The notes below the pieces were generated by a model. That model had not been told where the DNA came from. It ran no database searches and saw only the letters and a list, made by a program, of their open reading frames with translations. From Pelagicoccus albus (GTDB taxonomy: Bacteria; Verrucomicrobiota; Verrucomicrobiia; Opitutales; Opitutaceae): a stretch of 64,000 nucleotides of DNA. The stretch is from assembly GCF_014230145.1 (NCBI RefSeq), contig NZ_JACHVC010000012.1, positions 935,001 through 999,000 on the forward strand, given 5' to 3'. A program made the position numbers and the translations under genes. Positions 16,833 through 25,471 of the stretch are shown one piece after another. Within the stretch, counting starts at the first letter, position 1, and each line of letters starts with the position of its first letter.

Positions 16833-17675
16833 GTGCCCACCCACACTCTCAGTCCATTCGGCAAGATACTGCTTTACCTCTTGCTCATTCTCTTCGCCAT
16901 CCAGTTCGCCGCCCCATTCGCCTGGATGATCTCCACCGCCTTCAAACCGCTCGAAGAGACCATGGCCCTACCGCCGGTCTGGATCCCCTCGGAGTGGAAA
17001 TGGGAAAACTTCACCGATGCCATCGCGTCGATGGGCAATTTCTGGCGTTACGCAGGCAATACCATTTACGTCGCTCTCCTCTCCGTAATCGGATCCGTCC
17101 TCTCCAGCTCGCTGGCAGCCTACGGCTTCTCCCGCATCGATTGGCCCGGCCGCGACAAAGTATTCTACCTCTGTATCGCCACCATGATGATCCCCTTTCC
17201 CGTCATTATGGTCCCCACCTACTCCCTATTTCGCGAGCTGGAATGGATCGGCACTTTCAAGACCCTCTACGTCCCCTTTTTCCTCGGCAATGCCTTCAAT
17301 ATCTTCCTGCTTCGCCAATTCTTCCTCGGCATTCCCAAGTCGATTACGGAAGCGGCCCGCATCGATGGCTGCAGCGAGTTTCGTATCTTCTGGCAGATCA
17401 TTCTCCCGCTCAGCAAATCCGCCCTCCTCGTGATTGCCCTCTTCACCTTCATGCACAGCTGGAACGACTTTTTCGCTCCCTTCATCTTCATTAACGATCA
17501 GGACAACTATACCCTAGCCTTGGGCTTGCAGGCTTTCCAGTCCCGCCAGGGCGGCACCGAATGGCACTACCTGATGGCGGCCAGCACCTTGATTATCCTA
17601 CCGCTGATCGTGCTCTTCTTCTTCACCCAGAAGACCTTTATCCAAGGCATCACGGCGACCGGATCCAAAGGATAA
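16833..17675 (+). CDS. Sugar ABC transporter permease, MalG type
   Basis: A 280-residue inner-membrane protein with six helices, starting at a GTG. The first helix is ILLYLLLILFAIQFAAPFAW, followed by MISTAFKPLEE, typical of MalG-type CUT1 permeases. The EAA loop is SITEAARIDGCSEFRIFWQI then ILPLSK. The C-terminus, FFTQKTFIQGITATGSKG, is also standard. It would pair with the MalF-type permease at 15159-16088. The cassette between them may force it to rely on its own promoter or on read-through. Confidence 0.92.
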   Translation: MPTHTLSPFGKILLYLLLILFAIQFAAPFAWMISTAFKPLEETMALPPVWIPSEWKWENFTDAIASMGNFWRYAGNTIYVALLSVIGSVLSSSLAAYGFSRIDWPGRDKVFYLCIATMMIPFPVIMVPTYSLFRELEWIGTFKTLYVPFFLGNAFNIFLLRQFFLGIPKSITEAARIDGCSEFRIFWQIILPLSKSALLVIALFTFMHSWNDFFAPFIFINDQDNYTLALGLQAFQSRQGGTEWHYLMAASTLIILPLIVLFFFTQKTFIQGITATGSKG

Positions 17676-17779
17676 GCTGGCTAGAGTAGACCAGAGAGAC
17701 ACACAGCTCAGCTTCGACTGGAAAGAGACCTATCCCAAGCACGTTCACGCCAAATCCGGTTCAATCCGCAAGCAGATTC

Positions 17780-17810
17780 ATTTTGTGGCTCTTGTGCATT
17801 GTGTGGTTAA
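17780..17810. repeat. Half copy E of the ACCACA-type repeat
   Basis: TTTTGTGGCTCTTGTGCATT then GTGTGGTTAA matches the right arm of copies B and C. The left arm expected near 17690-17715 is only faintly recognisable. Confidence 0.6.
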
Positions 17811-17831
17811 TAAAAAACCAGGAGCTCTTGT

Positions 17832-17864
17832 TTCAGACCACAAGAAGCACAGAAATCACAAAAC
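17832..17864. repeat. Half copy F of the ACCACA-type repeat
   Basis: TTCAGACCACAAGAAGCACA then GAAATCACAAAAC matches the left arm of copy B. No clear right arm follows. Copies E and F are the only features I see in the 353-bp spacer between the MalG-type permease and the CPBP gene. Confidence 0.6.
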
Positions 17865-18028
17865 GCTGCGGCTCCAAAACCACACACTCCGCAACATGAA
17901 CGACCTGAGGTTCCTTGTGTCAGCTCTGCTCAGTTTTCTCATTTTCGGATTAATTTCCAAGTCGCCACCTAACTGTCCGATTTTCCGTAGTTGCGCCTAC
18001 GTAAGGTTTCCGACACAAGCAGCTACCA

Positions 18029-18829
18029 GTGAATCCAGAAACCTCTCCAAACCCTCCTTCAGACTTAGCATCGGACTCCCCAGCCGAATCACTTGAAACG
18101 CCCCCAGAAGCAAAGCCACTTCCCAGAGCCAGCCACGCCTTCTGGTGGATGCTAGTGATCAGCCTCCTCTACGGGGTGGCCTCCTCCTTATACGGATTCG
18201 GCTACGCGATTTATGCCACATTCAAGGGCGTCGAAGAGTCCGAGCTCAGTCAGCAGCTACTGCAGCATCTCTCTACTTTGGATGGGATTTCAGGCATGTA
18301 CGTTCTCCAATTTGTGGCAGTCATCCCAGTGCTCCTAATCCTTTCGCATTTCAAAACGCAAAGCTGGAAAGAGACGCTCGCCCTCAAAAAGACACCCCTG
18401 AAAGTCATCCTACTCTGGATCGGATATTGGGCCGCCTACCAAGTGGTGGCCACCATCGTGAGCGAGTTCATCACACTCCCGGAAAATCCATTCGACGAAA
18501 CCATGCTGGGCCCCAAGAGCCTTCTAACCATACTCGTGGTCATAGGATTAGCCCCAATCATGGAGGAGCTGATCTTTCGCGGCTACCTCTTCAAGGCATG
18601 GAGACCGACGTGGCTCGGGTCACACGGAGTCGTGATTCTGACCAGCTTCCTTTTCGCCTGTATTCACATTGGCCAATACCATTGGATCGTTTTGCTGCAG
18701 CTCATGCTATTGGCCATGATAATCGGCTACGCTCGGGAGAAGACCGGCTCGCTGATTCCCTGCATCGCCATCCACGCCACCAACAACCTCTACGCTCTCG
18801 TAGCTATTTCGCTCTTCCCAGAGGGCTGA
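18029..18829 (+). CDS. CPBP family intramembrane metalloprotease
   Basis: A 266-residue membrane protein with about seven helices and a polar 40-residue N-terminus. The CPBP/Abi (Rce1-like) active-site motifs are all present: EELIFRGYLF (EExxxR), FACIHIGQYHW (FxxxH) and CIAIHATNN (HxxxN). The family includes CAAX prenyl proteases and bacteriocin-immunity or stress-related proteases. The substrate is unknown. It starts at GTG. It converges with the TRAP transporter gene, the stops being 9 bp apart. Confidence 0.88.
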   Translation: MNPETSPNPPSDLASDSPAESLETPPEAKPLPRASHAFWWMLVISLLYGVASSLYGFGYAIYATFKGVEESELSQQLLQHLSTLDGISGMYVLQFVAVIPVLLILSHFKTQSWKETLALKKTPLKVILLWIGYWAAYQVVATIVSEFITLPENPFDETMLGPKSLLTILVVIGLAPIMEELIFRGYLFKAWRPTWLGSHGVVILTSFLFACIHIGQYHWIVLLQLMLLAMIIGYAREKTGSLIPCIAIHATNNLYALVAISLFPEG

Positions 18830-18838
18830 GGGGCAGGT

Positions 18839-20770
18839 TTACCTGCTCAGGAGAGTATCAGGCAGCCAAGTGGTCAACGTTGGCCAATAGGTTATCGCCA
18901 AGACGCCCACTACGAACACGACCAACATCGGAAGAGCCGCTCGGATCACCATGCTCATCGGCTTCTCGAAGCGATAGCTGGCTAGGAAGAGATTCATACC
19001 GATCGGGGGCGTGATGTAGCCGAGTTGCAGATTGGCGAGGAAGATGATCCCGAGGTGAACCGGATCGATCCCAAACGCCGCTCCTAAGGGTACGATCAGC
19101 GGAACGATCACAATGATGGCGGAGAAAATATCCATCAGGCAGCCCACCACGATCAGGAAGAGATTGAGCAACAACAAGAAGACCAGCGGAGACTCGATAT
19201 TCGCCGTAGCCCACTCGACCAGCCGATCCGGAATCATTTCGGTAACCAGATAGTTGGTGAACCCCATCGCCACGCCGAGAATGAGCAAAACTCCACCCAC
19301 CAGTAGACCGCACTCGGCCATCACTCCGGGCAATTCGCCAAAGACCGAAACTTTGCGAATCTTCTTCGCATCGATCAGGTACAAAACCATGGCGTAAAAT
19401 GCCGAAACCGCGGCTGCCTCAACTGGAGTCGCGTAACCGCTAAACAGCGTTACCAAGGCGACCACGGGAAGTAGCATTTCCCCCATCGCTCCCCAAGCCG
19501 CGGAAAAGAGCTCCTTGATCCAGGCGGAAAAAGAGAAGGGACGCTCGCCCGGCGGAGCGACACGCGTTGGCTGACGCAATACTCCGTAACCGATCGTCAA
19601 AACGAGCAGCAAGGTTCCGGGCAACAAACCGCCAAGGAAAATCTCCTCCAGCGAAATGCTCACGCGAGCCGCCGAGGCAACCACGCTGTAGAGGATCAAA
19701 GGCAAACAGGGCGGAAAAAGCACGCCCAGCGAACCGGCTCCCGTTAGCAGGCCAATGCTGCGACGATCGTCGTAACCTGCGGATTTGAGAACCGGCATTA
19801 ACAGACCGCCAAGAGCCAAGATCGTTACGCCGCTCGCGCCCGTGAAAACGGTGAAAAAGGTGCAGACCAGAACCGTTACGATCGCCGGTCCGCCACGCAC
19901 TCTGCCAAACATGGCATTGATAAGCCGGATCAAGCGCTTGGAGGAATTGCCTTGGGCCAAGAGATAACCGGCCAAGGTGAAAAGCGGCAAAGTGACCAAC
20001 ATCGGGCTCTTCACCAAATCGTAGAGATTCAACGCCAGGATCGGCCCAACCTCTTCCGGGTAGTAGCCACCCCAGCCCCAAAAGAGAACCAAAGCCGCTC
20101 CCGCCAAAGTCACGAAAATCGGAGCGCCAAGCACCGTTGCGACCAAGACCAAAGAGAGCAGCGGCCAAACGAAGCCTTCCACTTCGTCGAACTCGTAAAA
20201 CCCGAAGTAGAACAAAGCAGCCGTAACGACGACTGGGATAACCCGGTGCCACCAGCGATCTCCTGCCATCCAAGCCAGACGCAGAGCCAAGGCAAAAAAG
20301 CCAGCGGGCAATACGAGCTTGGCCACCCAGAGGGGGACTCCGGGGAATAGCTCCGTTTCCAGATCGCTGAATTCTCCAAAGACATAGCCATAGCTACCCG
20401 CGCACAGCGCCGCAGCCACAAAGGTGGCGACCGAGCTGCTGATTACTTTAGCCGCAAGCGCATAGCCAGGCTTCAGGTAGGCCGTGAAGGTGGATAGCGA
20501 GAGCAGCCGGCCCTCACGCGAAGCGATCACTCCACCCATCATGGCCACGAAAAGGACCAAGTGTTGCTGGATTCCAGAGTTGCCTGAGATGCCTGTTTCG
20601 AACTGCCGGAGAACAATTTCCGCCAAGGGGAGAAGCATCATAGCTCCGAGAGCCAAGGCGATGGACCCGTTTTCAATCAGCTTGAAAAACGAGGTGGCAG
20701 GGCTTTCCCACCAGTGGCTCCGCTTAGGTTTGCTTTCCTTGAATTCGAGTTCTTCCGACACACACCCCAT
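18839..20770 (-). CDS. TRAP transporter permease, fused DctQ-DctM
   Basis: About 643 residues. Residues up to about 185 form a DctQ-like small subunit of four helices (LALGAMMLLPLAEIVLRQFE, LVLFVAMMGGVIASREGRLL). From about 215 to the end lies a 12-helix DctM large subunit (LFTLAGYLLAQGNSSKRLIR, GASGVTILALGGLLMPVLKS, LAGGLLPGTLLL-like, and LANLQLGYITPPIGMNLFLA near the end). TRAP transporters take up organic acids with a sodium gradient and need a periplasmic DctP binding protein. None is encoded here. ATG at 20770 is preferred to an in-frame TTG at 20791. Confidence 0.9.
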   Translation of the reverse strand: MGCVSEELEFKESKPKRSHWWESPATSFFKLIENGSIALALGAMMLLPLAEIVLRQFETGISGNSGIQQHLVLFVAMMGGVIASREGRLLSLSTFTAYLKPGYALAAKVISSSVATFVAAALCAGSYGYVFGEFSDLETELFPGVPLWVAKLVLPAGFFALALRLAWMAGDRWWHRVIPVVVTAALFYFGFYEFDEVEGFVWPLLSLVLVATVLGAPIFVTLAGAALVLFWGWGGYYPEEVGPILALNLYDLVKSPMLVTLPLFTLAGYLLAQGNSSKRLIRLINAMFGRVRGGPAIVTVLVCTFFTVFTGASGVTILALGGLLMPVLKSAGYDDRRSIGLLTGAGSLGVLFPPCLPLILYSVVASAARVSISLEEIFLGGLLPGTLLLVLTIGYGVLRQPTRVAPPGERPFSFSAWIKELFSAAWGAMGEMLLPVVALVTLFSGYATPVEAAAVSAFYAMVLYLIDAKKIRKVSVFGELPGVMAECGLLVGGVLLILGVAMGFTNYLVTEMIPDRLVEWATANIESPLVFLLLLNLFLIVVGCLMDIFSAIIVIVPLIVPLGAAFGIDPVHLGIIFLANLQLGYITPPIGMNLFLASYRFEKPMSMVIRAALPMLVVFVVGVLAITYWPTLTTWLPDTLLSR

Positions 20771-20810
20771 GCAACCGAGAGGTTTTGCCAAAGCAAGGGG
20801 AAAGAAATGG

Positions 20811-20835
20811 TAGGAGCAACCTTGGTCGCGATCCT
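20811..20835. repeat. REP-like palindrome, copy 4
   Basis: GCAACCTTGGTCGC at 20816-20829 in the context GTAGGAGCAACCTTGGTCGC. It sits just upstream of the TRAP gene start and 30 bp from inverted repeat G, echoing the REP/repeat pairing at 8464-8616. Confidence 0.5.
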
Positions 20836-20859
20836 CACCCCAAGATCCCGGAAACCTTC

Positions 20860-20948
20860 AACCAACCACAGAAAACACAAGAGGCGCAAACACACTCAAA
20901 GCCTAAACCAATGCAGGATTTTGATCCTTCTGTGCCTCTTGTGGTTAA
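20860..20948. repeat. ACCACA-type inverted repeat, copy G
   Basis: Left arm AACCAACCACAGAAAACACA then AGAGGCGCAAA. Right arm TTCTGTGCCTCTTGTGGTTA ending TTAA at 20945-20948. The whole element fills the gap between the TRAP and FetB-like genes. Confidence 0.75.
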
Positions 20949-20972
20949 AATAAATCCCCCCTGCGGCCCAGC

Positions 20973-21728
20973 TTACCGCAACCTTTCCAACCGCAGGCGT
21001 TGCCGTTCGTCGAAGAGCTGCCCCTTGAGCAAGCGGATTGCCACCGACATCCCGAAACCGCAGCCACCCGCGATCATGAACCAAATCACGATTTGGTACT
21101 CAACCGCTTCCGAGGGCGACGCTCCCGCCAAGATCTGCCCCGTCATCATCCCAGGCAGCGATACGATCCCCGCCGTAGCCATCGAATTAATCACAGGCGT
21201 CATACCGGATCGAATACAGTCCCGAGCATAACCGCCTATTGCCTCCTGCGAGCTTTGGCCCAAAGCCAAGCGCTGCTCGATCACGTTTCGGTTCGAGTAA
21301 ATCGCATCGGTAAGTCGATCCATGCCCAGACTGATGGCATTCATCGTATTGCTGATGATCATGCCCAAGATCGGGATCACATACTGCGGCGCATACCAAG
21401 GGTCGGGACGAACGACCACCATCAGTCCGTAGACTGAAATCGCGAAAGAGGAAACAAAGAGAGTCGAAGCTCCCAGACGCCAACTTCGCCAACCGCTCAA
21501 ACGGCGCTTTTGGCGAGCGAGAATTTCCCTCGAAGCCACCGTGAGCATCACCAAGGCCATCAAAGCCACCAACCACGGCCGACCCTCCTGAAATAGAAAT
21601 CTCAATACATAACCAACTAGGGTTAGCTGGATCATCATCCGACCTCCCGCGACTAGCAAAGCCCCGGAAATCCCCAGCTTCATTCCGCGAAACAACAGAG
21701 CCAAGGCCACCGCTAGCCCCGCGGCCAA
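20973..21728 (-). CDS. fetB: FetB-like ABC permease (UPF0014 family)
   Basis: A 251-residue membrane protein of the UPF0014/FetB family, which in Escherichia coli exports iron and relieves oxidative stress. Marks are GRMMIQLTLVGYVLRFLF near the start, IPILGMIISNTMNAISLGMD in the middle (family signature) and LPGMMTGQILAGASPSEAVE followed by YQIVIWFM. The listed start is TTG. The true start may be a little upstream, since the frame stays open for about 12 codons (LSYWDLAL) before the overlap with the ATPase gene end, but I see no standard start codon there. It is co-transcribed with the ATPase at 21761-22354. Confidence 0.85.
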   Translation of the reverse strand: MAAGLAVALALLFRGMKLGISGALLVAGGRMMIQLTLVGYVLRFLFQEGRPWLVALMALVMLTVASREILARQKRRLSGWRSWRLGASTLFVSSFAISVYGLMVVVRPDPWYAPQYVIPILGMIISNTMNAISLGMDRLTDAIYSNRNVIEQRLALGQSSQEAIGGYARDCIRSGMTPVINSMATAGIVSLPGMMTGQILAGASPSEAVEYQIVIWFMIAGGCGFGMSVAIRLLKGQLFDERQRLRLERLR

Positions 21729-21760
21729 GGCAAGGTCCCAATAGCTTAGATCAATCGTAT

Positions 21761-22354
21761 TTACGTGACCACCTCCAGTTTCTTGCCTGCCATGCGATAA
21801 ACTTTACTTCCCAATCTACGAGCTTGAGAGTCATCATGCGTGACCCAAATTGCGGCAGCTTGGTTTTCCTCCAGGTACTCAAGCAGCAGGGCCTCCACCG
21901 CGACGCTTGTTTCGGAATCGAGGTTGGAAGTCGGTTCATCGAGCAAGAGAACTCGCGGCTCCCGATCCAACATACGCAGCAAACCGAGACGTTGCCGTTC
22001 TCCCATCGACAAGCGAGACACCTCCCAATCCAAGCAATCGGAAGCGAGTCCCAAGCGCTGTAGTCGTTCCTCGGGTACAGTTTTATCGAAATGATCTCCA
22101 ACTCGATCCACCCACCAAAGAGCTTCAGCGGACAGGAAACAAACCGAGCGCCTCCAGTCAGTAGGCGAAAACTCGCTGCATGCTACACCCTCGAGAAAAG
22201 CCTCCCCTTCTCGTGGAATCAAATCCGCCACCGCTCGCAAAAGAAGCGATTTGCCGGAACCGGACTGCCCTTGGATCGCAACGATCTCTCCCGCAGCCAT
22301 TTCTAGCTCGATCTCCTCCCAATCCAAAAACTTCAAGCCCTGTACGCGAAGCAT
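21761..22354 (-). CDS. fetA: FetA-like ABC ATPase
   Basis: About 197 residues from the ATG at 22354; an in-frame TTG at 22384 is an alternative. It is a complete small ABC ATPase: Walker A GQSGSGKS, signature LSMGERQRL, Walker B VLLLDEPTSNLD, and switch His in WVTHD. Size and pairing with a UPF0014 permease match FetA (YbbL). The two are predicted to export iron or another metal from the cytoplasm. The gene is divergent from the Gfo/Idh/MocA gene with about 110 bp between the starts. Confidence 0.85.
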   Translation of the reverse strand: MLRVQGLKFLDWEEIELEMAAGEIVAIQGQSGSGKSLLLRAVADLIPREGEAFLEGVACSEFSPTDWRRSVCFLSAEALWWVDRVGDHFDKTVPEERLQRLGLASDCLDWEVSRLSMGERQRLGLLRMLDREPRVLLLDEPTSNLDSETSVAVEALLLEYLEENQAAAIWVTHDDSQARRLGSKVYRMAGKKLEVVT

Positions 22355-22464
22355 CCGCACAACGAAGCGGAATGCTACCGCCAAGACAAGCGACTAGGAA
22401 TCTCACCAACCCACTGAGGCAATTTTTCCTTCCCCCCAAAGCCTCCGCCATTCAGCCTGAAACC

Positions 22465-23508
22465 ATGCCTACTCGCATCGCACTTGTCGGAGCCAACTAT
22501 GGAGCTACCCTCGCATCTGGATTCGCAGATCTTGAAAACGCTAAATTGGTAGCCATCGCAGACCCAGACCCCAAGACCCTTGCCCAAGCAGCTGAGTCGC
22601 TGGGAGTCGACAAGACATTCGAATCTCTTGACGAACTCCTGCAGACCGTAGAACTCGACGCTCTGATCGTAGCGAGCCCGACCTATCTACACGAGCGGCA
22701 TGTCGGAGCAGCCTTCGATCTGGGATTACACGTCCTCTGCGCTTCTCCTGTTGGCGTTCGCGGCAGCGAGGTCTCCCACATAGTCACCTCTGCCGGTTTA
22801 GTCGGGAAGATTTTCATGTGGGCTAATCCGCTTCGTTTCGACCCGCGCGTATCCATCGCTCAAGGTCTCGTCGAAGCCGGCCAAGTCGGCGAACCGACCA
22901 ATGGCAAAGCGAGCATCCTAGTCGCCGACTGGGAATTCCCGGCCGACAGCTGGCGACTAGAGCGCGATCTGGGAGGAGGAGCCCTGCTCGAAGTAGGAAC
23001 GCAAACGCTGGACGCCCTTTGGTTCGCCATGGGAGCGCCGGATCCCATCGAAGCGCTCGGCTCTCGCTACGATACCTTTTCCGCCCCTTTCGCTTCAGAT
23101 TTGGAGCATCCCGCAGAGGATACTTTCTGCGGCGTGGTGCGCTTCAAAAACGGAGCCAGCCTACAGATAGAAGCCCAGCTAAAGGCTGCCTTACCTGCAG
23201 GCGAATCCCAACAGGTGATCGGTTTCACCGCCACGAGGGGAAGCATTGACGTATCCGCAGGGCAACGACGCGATCAGGACGGAACAAGCTACGACTACGC
23301 AAAATCCTCTTGCTCGTCCTCCCAGCTCAGAGCCCTAGCCGTTTCTTTTCTGCAAGCGATCGAGACGGGAGAGGAACCAGCCGCAAACGGGAAACAAGCG
23401 CTCGCTTTCCATAAAATGATAGACGCCCTGCTCACCTCCTCCCGAGAGAAGGAAGCGGTATCCATAAAAGTGGAGCGGACTTTGGACGACCTTTTCGGGG
23501 GTCTGTAA
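22465..23508 (+). CDS. Gfo/Idh/MocA family oxidoreductase
   Basis: A 347-residue cytoplasmic protein from the ATG at 22465; the longer open frame upstream overlaps fetA on the other strand and is not used. The N-terminal Rossmann segment is IALVGANYGATLASGFADL, with the cofactor-binding acid in VAIADPDPKT. SPTYLHERHVGAAFDLGLHV is the family's middle motif. The typical EKP that follows is ASPVGVRG here (CASPVG), so the conserved catalytic Lys of EKP is missing at the usual place. Members oxidise or reduce sugars and inositols with NAD(P). Activity should be treated as uncertain. Confidence 0.82.
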   Translation: MPTRIALVGANYGATLASGFADLENAKLVAIADPDPKTLAQAAESLGVDKTFESLDELLQTVELDALIVASPTYLHERHVGAAFDLGLHVLCASPVGVRGSEVSHIVTSAGLVGKIFMWANPLRFDPRVSIAQGLVEAGQVGEPTNGKASILVADWEFPADSWRLERDLGGGALLEVGTQTLDALWFAMGAPDPIEALGSRYDTFSAPFASDLEHPAEDTFCGVVRFKNGASLQIEAQLKAALPAGESQQVIGFTATRGSIDVSAGQRRDQDGTSYDYAKSSCSSSQLRALAVSFLQAIETGEEPAANGKQALAFHKMIDALLTSSREKEAVSIKVERTLDDLFGGL

Positions 23509-23571
23509 TCACCCTCTGCAAGTCCTTGAAGTAAACGGGCAAGAATCGGTGTTTAACTAATTAGACAAGCC

Positions 23572-24303
23572 ATGAAACGCAGTCTTCTGATAACCGCCAT
23601 CTCTTTACTTTACACCGTTTGGCTTCCTGTGGGCAAAGCTGCCGAGCTGGAAAACGACCGCGTCAAAGAGGTTAGTGTAATAGATCAAACCAAAGCACGT
23701 TTTCCGGGGGCGATGAGAGTAGTCGGGATCGAAGAAGGTTTTGTATCGGTGGCGGTTTTAGTGGATGAAGAAGGAAATGTTTCCGACACCCTCGTATTGG
23801 AAAGTACCGGTTCCGCCTTCACCAACTCTGCCTTGAAAGCGATCGAAGAATGGAGCTTTCGCCCCGCGCAACTGCAAGGCTCCACCGTCCCGTCGTCCGC
23901 CAAACTCGACTTCGATTTCCGACTGGACGAAGAGCTTCGGTGGCAGATCCAAGCTCCCGCCCAAGCGGACATCACGCACACAACTCTATCCGAGGACCCC
24001 ATCAGCTTTACCCCTTTCGACGAACTGGACCGCATCCCCCTTCCCATTCGAATTACAGAGCCAAATAGCTTCCGTTCCGGCTCGGCTACCATCGAATTTT
24101 ACATCGACGAAACTGGTTCCGTTCGCTGCCCGAGCGTGATCTCGAGCCCTAGTCTAAATTTAGGTCGCGAACTTGTGGATACAGTTGTGGGTTGGTCCTT
24201 TGAAATCCCCTTGAAATCGGGTCGGCCTACCAACACTCGCGTGCGCCAAACCTTCGCCTGCAAAGACGGCAAGCTCTCGAGCGCCTCAAACGGCAACGAC
24301 TAG
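23572..24303 (+). CDS. Exported protein with two TonB-C-like domains
   Basis: A 243-residue protein with a signal peptide (residues 1-24). Two TonB C-terminal-type domains lie in tandem. The first, about 40-125, has VSVAVLVDEEGNVSDTLVLE and ALKAIEEWSFRPAQ. The second, about 155-235, has ATIEFYIDETGSVRCPSVIS and ELVDTVVGWSFEIP. There is no long Pro-rich spacer, and the N-terminal segment reads as a cleavable signal, so this is not a classical TonB. It converges with the ECF sigma gene, whose stop overlaps by 4 bp. Role unknown. Confidence 0.75.
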   Translation: MKRSLLITAISLLYTVWLPVGKAAELENDRVKEVSVIDQTKARFPGAMRVVGIEEGFVSVAVLVDEEGNVSDTLVLESTGSAFTNSALKAIEEWSFRPAQLQGSTVPSSAKLDFDFRLDEELRWQIQAPAQADITHTTLSEDPISFTPFDELDRIPLPIRITEPNSFRSGSATIEFYIDETGSVRCPSVISSPSLNLGRELVDTVVGWSFEIPLKSGRPTNTRVRQTFACKDGKLSSASNGND

Positions 24304-24926
24304 CCCGTCTCTTCGCCCCAAATGTCGCTCGAGGGACCGATCTTGCTACTGAGCATCGCTTTCAGAGCCTTGCGAGCGCGGTAAAGTCGCGTCTCTACTC
24401 CTTTCACCGAGCAAGACACGATTTCGCCCACCTCTTTGTAGCTCAAACCTTCGTATTGATAGAGGATCAAAGTCGTCCTTAAATCATGCGGAAGCTTGGC
24501 GATAGCATCCTTTACGAGCTCAACTCGCTCCTTCCCTAAGACCTGCCTGTCGGGCTGGCTCGAGGAAGAGAGATCGACCAAAGGGTGAATCTTCAAATCG
24601 GAGTCGTTCCATTCCTCCCGCAAATTCTCTTTGCCAAACGCCGGGTGGCGCCTCTTCCACCGTTCGTAGTTCTTGCAGAGATTGGACAGCGAGGTGAACG
24701 CCCACGCCGAAAAATTGGTACCTTCCTTGAATCGCTTCCGGTTCTTGTAGATTCGTACAAAAAGCTCTTCCACGAGATCACGGGCATCCTCTCGGTTTTG
24801 AACGTAGCGGAAAGCGAAACTGAGAAACGGACGCTGCCAACGGTCGATCAATTCGTTCAATGCAGCGTCACGACCATTGCGTAGCTCTTCGAGCAACACT
24901 AGATCAGTGTCATTATTGGAGGGCAT
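24300..24926 (-). CDS. ECF-type sigma-70 family RNA polymerase sigma factor
   Basis: A 208-residue sigma factor. Region 2 is at about 20-90 (FLSFAFRYVQNREDARDLVE, then NFSAWAFTSLSNLCKNYERW). Region 4 is at about 140-195 (AIAKLPHDLRTTLILYQYEG, LSYKEVGEIVSCSVKGVETR, LYRARKAL) and ends in the usual helix-turn-helix. It should direct polymerase to a stress or envelope regulon. Just upstream on the same strand (109 bp) are a Spy-like periplasmic protein and a small single-span protein, one of which may serve as its anti-sigma factor. Confidence 0.9.
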   Translation of the reverse strand: MPSNNDTDLVLLEELRNGRDAALNELIDRWQRPFLSFAFRYVQNREDARDLVEELFVRIYKNRKRFKEGTNFSAWAFTSLSNLCKNYERWKRRHPAFGKENLREEWNDSDLKIHPLVDLSSSSQPDRQVLGKERVELVKDAIAKLPHDLRTTLILYQYEGLSYKEVGEIVSCSVKGVETRLYRARKALKAMLSSKIGPSSDIWGEETG

Positions 24927-25034
24927 CTGGGTGGGGGTAAGGGGTAAAAGAAAACAGAAAACCAGCGTCCGTAGTTCCGCCCAAATATTAGATTATGACA
25001 AGCCTTAGTTTAGCCATAAAGCAGACTATTCAGT

Positions 25035-25466
25035 CTAGTTTGTCTGCAGGAGAGACAAATATCGGCGTCTCTGATCGAGGGTCATCACTCCACCCACGGA
25101 GGCTATGAGCTCTTTAGTAGATTCCGCGCATGCCTCGTCCACGTCTCGTTTGGCTAGGACGTAATTCCGGATCGCCATGTAGTCGACGTACCCTTCCGCA
25201 ACTCGTTTTGCCTCCATCTCCCGGAGCGAATTTTCCAACTCCCTCACCCGCTTCGACAGCGCTCGGATATCGCTTTCGCGTTCCTCGTGGAGCTGGCGAA
25301 TTCTGGCATACTGAGCGTCTGACAAGTCCAACTCTCTTCGCATCCAATCAAGCTCCAAGCGAGATCCGGAATGAAATGGCTGAGGGGCATAGGCACCGTA
25401 GTAGGAGAAGTGGGCTATTGCTCCACTCACGAGTCCTAAGATCAACACTGACAAAGCCTTCCACAT
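25035..25466 (-). CDS. Spy/CpxP-like periplasmic protein
   Basis: A 143-residue protein. An N-terminal helix (ALSVLILGLVSGAIAHFSYY) anchors or exports it. The remainder is helical and charged, with LDWMRRELDLSDAQYARIRQ, a match to the LTxxQ-type start of Spy/CpxP/heavy-metal-sensor proteins, and MTLDQRRRYLSLL at the end. Such proteins act as ATP-independent chaperones or metal sensors in the periplasm and often tune envelope stress sigma factors. It starts five bases after the 110-residue membrane protein gene ends, so the two are cotranscribed. Confidence 0.7.
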   Translation of the reverse strand: MWKALSVLILGLVSGAIAHFSYYGAYAPQPFHSGSRLELDWMRRELDLSDAQYARIRQLHEERESDIRALSKRVRELENSLREMEAKRVAEGYVDYMAIRNYVLAKRDVDEACAESTKELIASVGGVMTLDQRRRYLSLLQTN

Positions 25467-25471
25467 CGCTC

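Noticed and set aside
8501-17864. CRISPR array
   Set aside because: The repeats are inverted, unevenly spaced and diverged, with no spacer units and no cas genes.
17785-18096. 103-codon frame across repeats E and F
   Set aside because: It begins in a repeat arm, runs through noncoding spacer and overlaps the start of the CPBP gene; no protein-like pattern.
19440-20273. 277-codon frame inside the TRAP permease gene
   Set aside because: Same strand, other frame of a strongly supported gene; product is Arg/Gly/Ser-rich with no domain.
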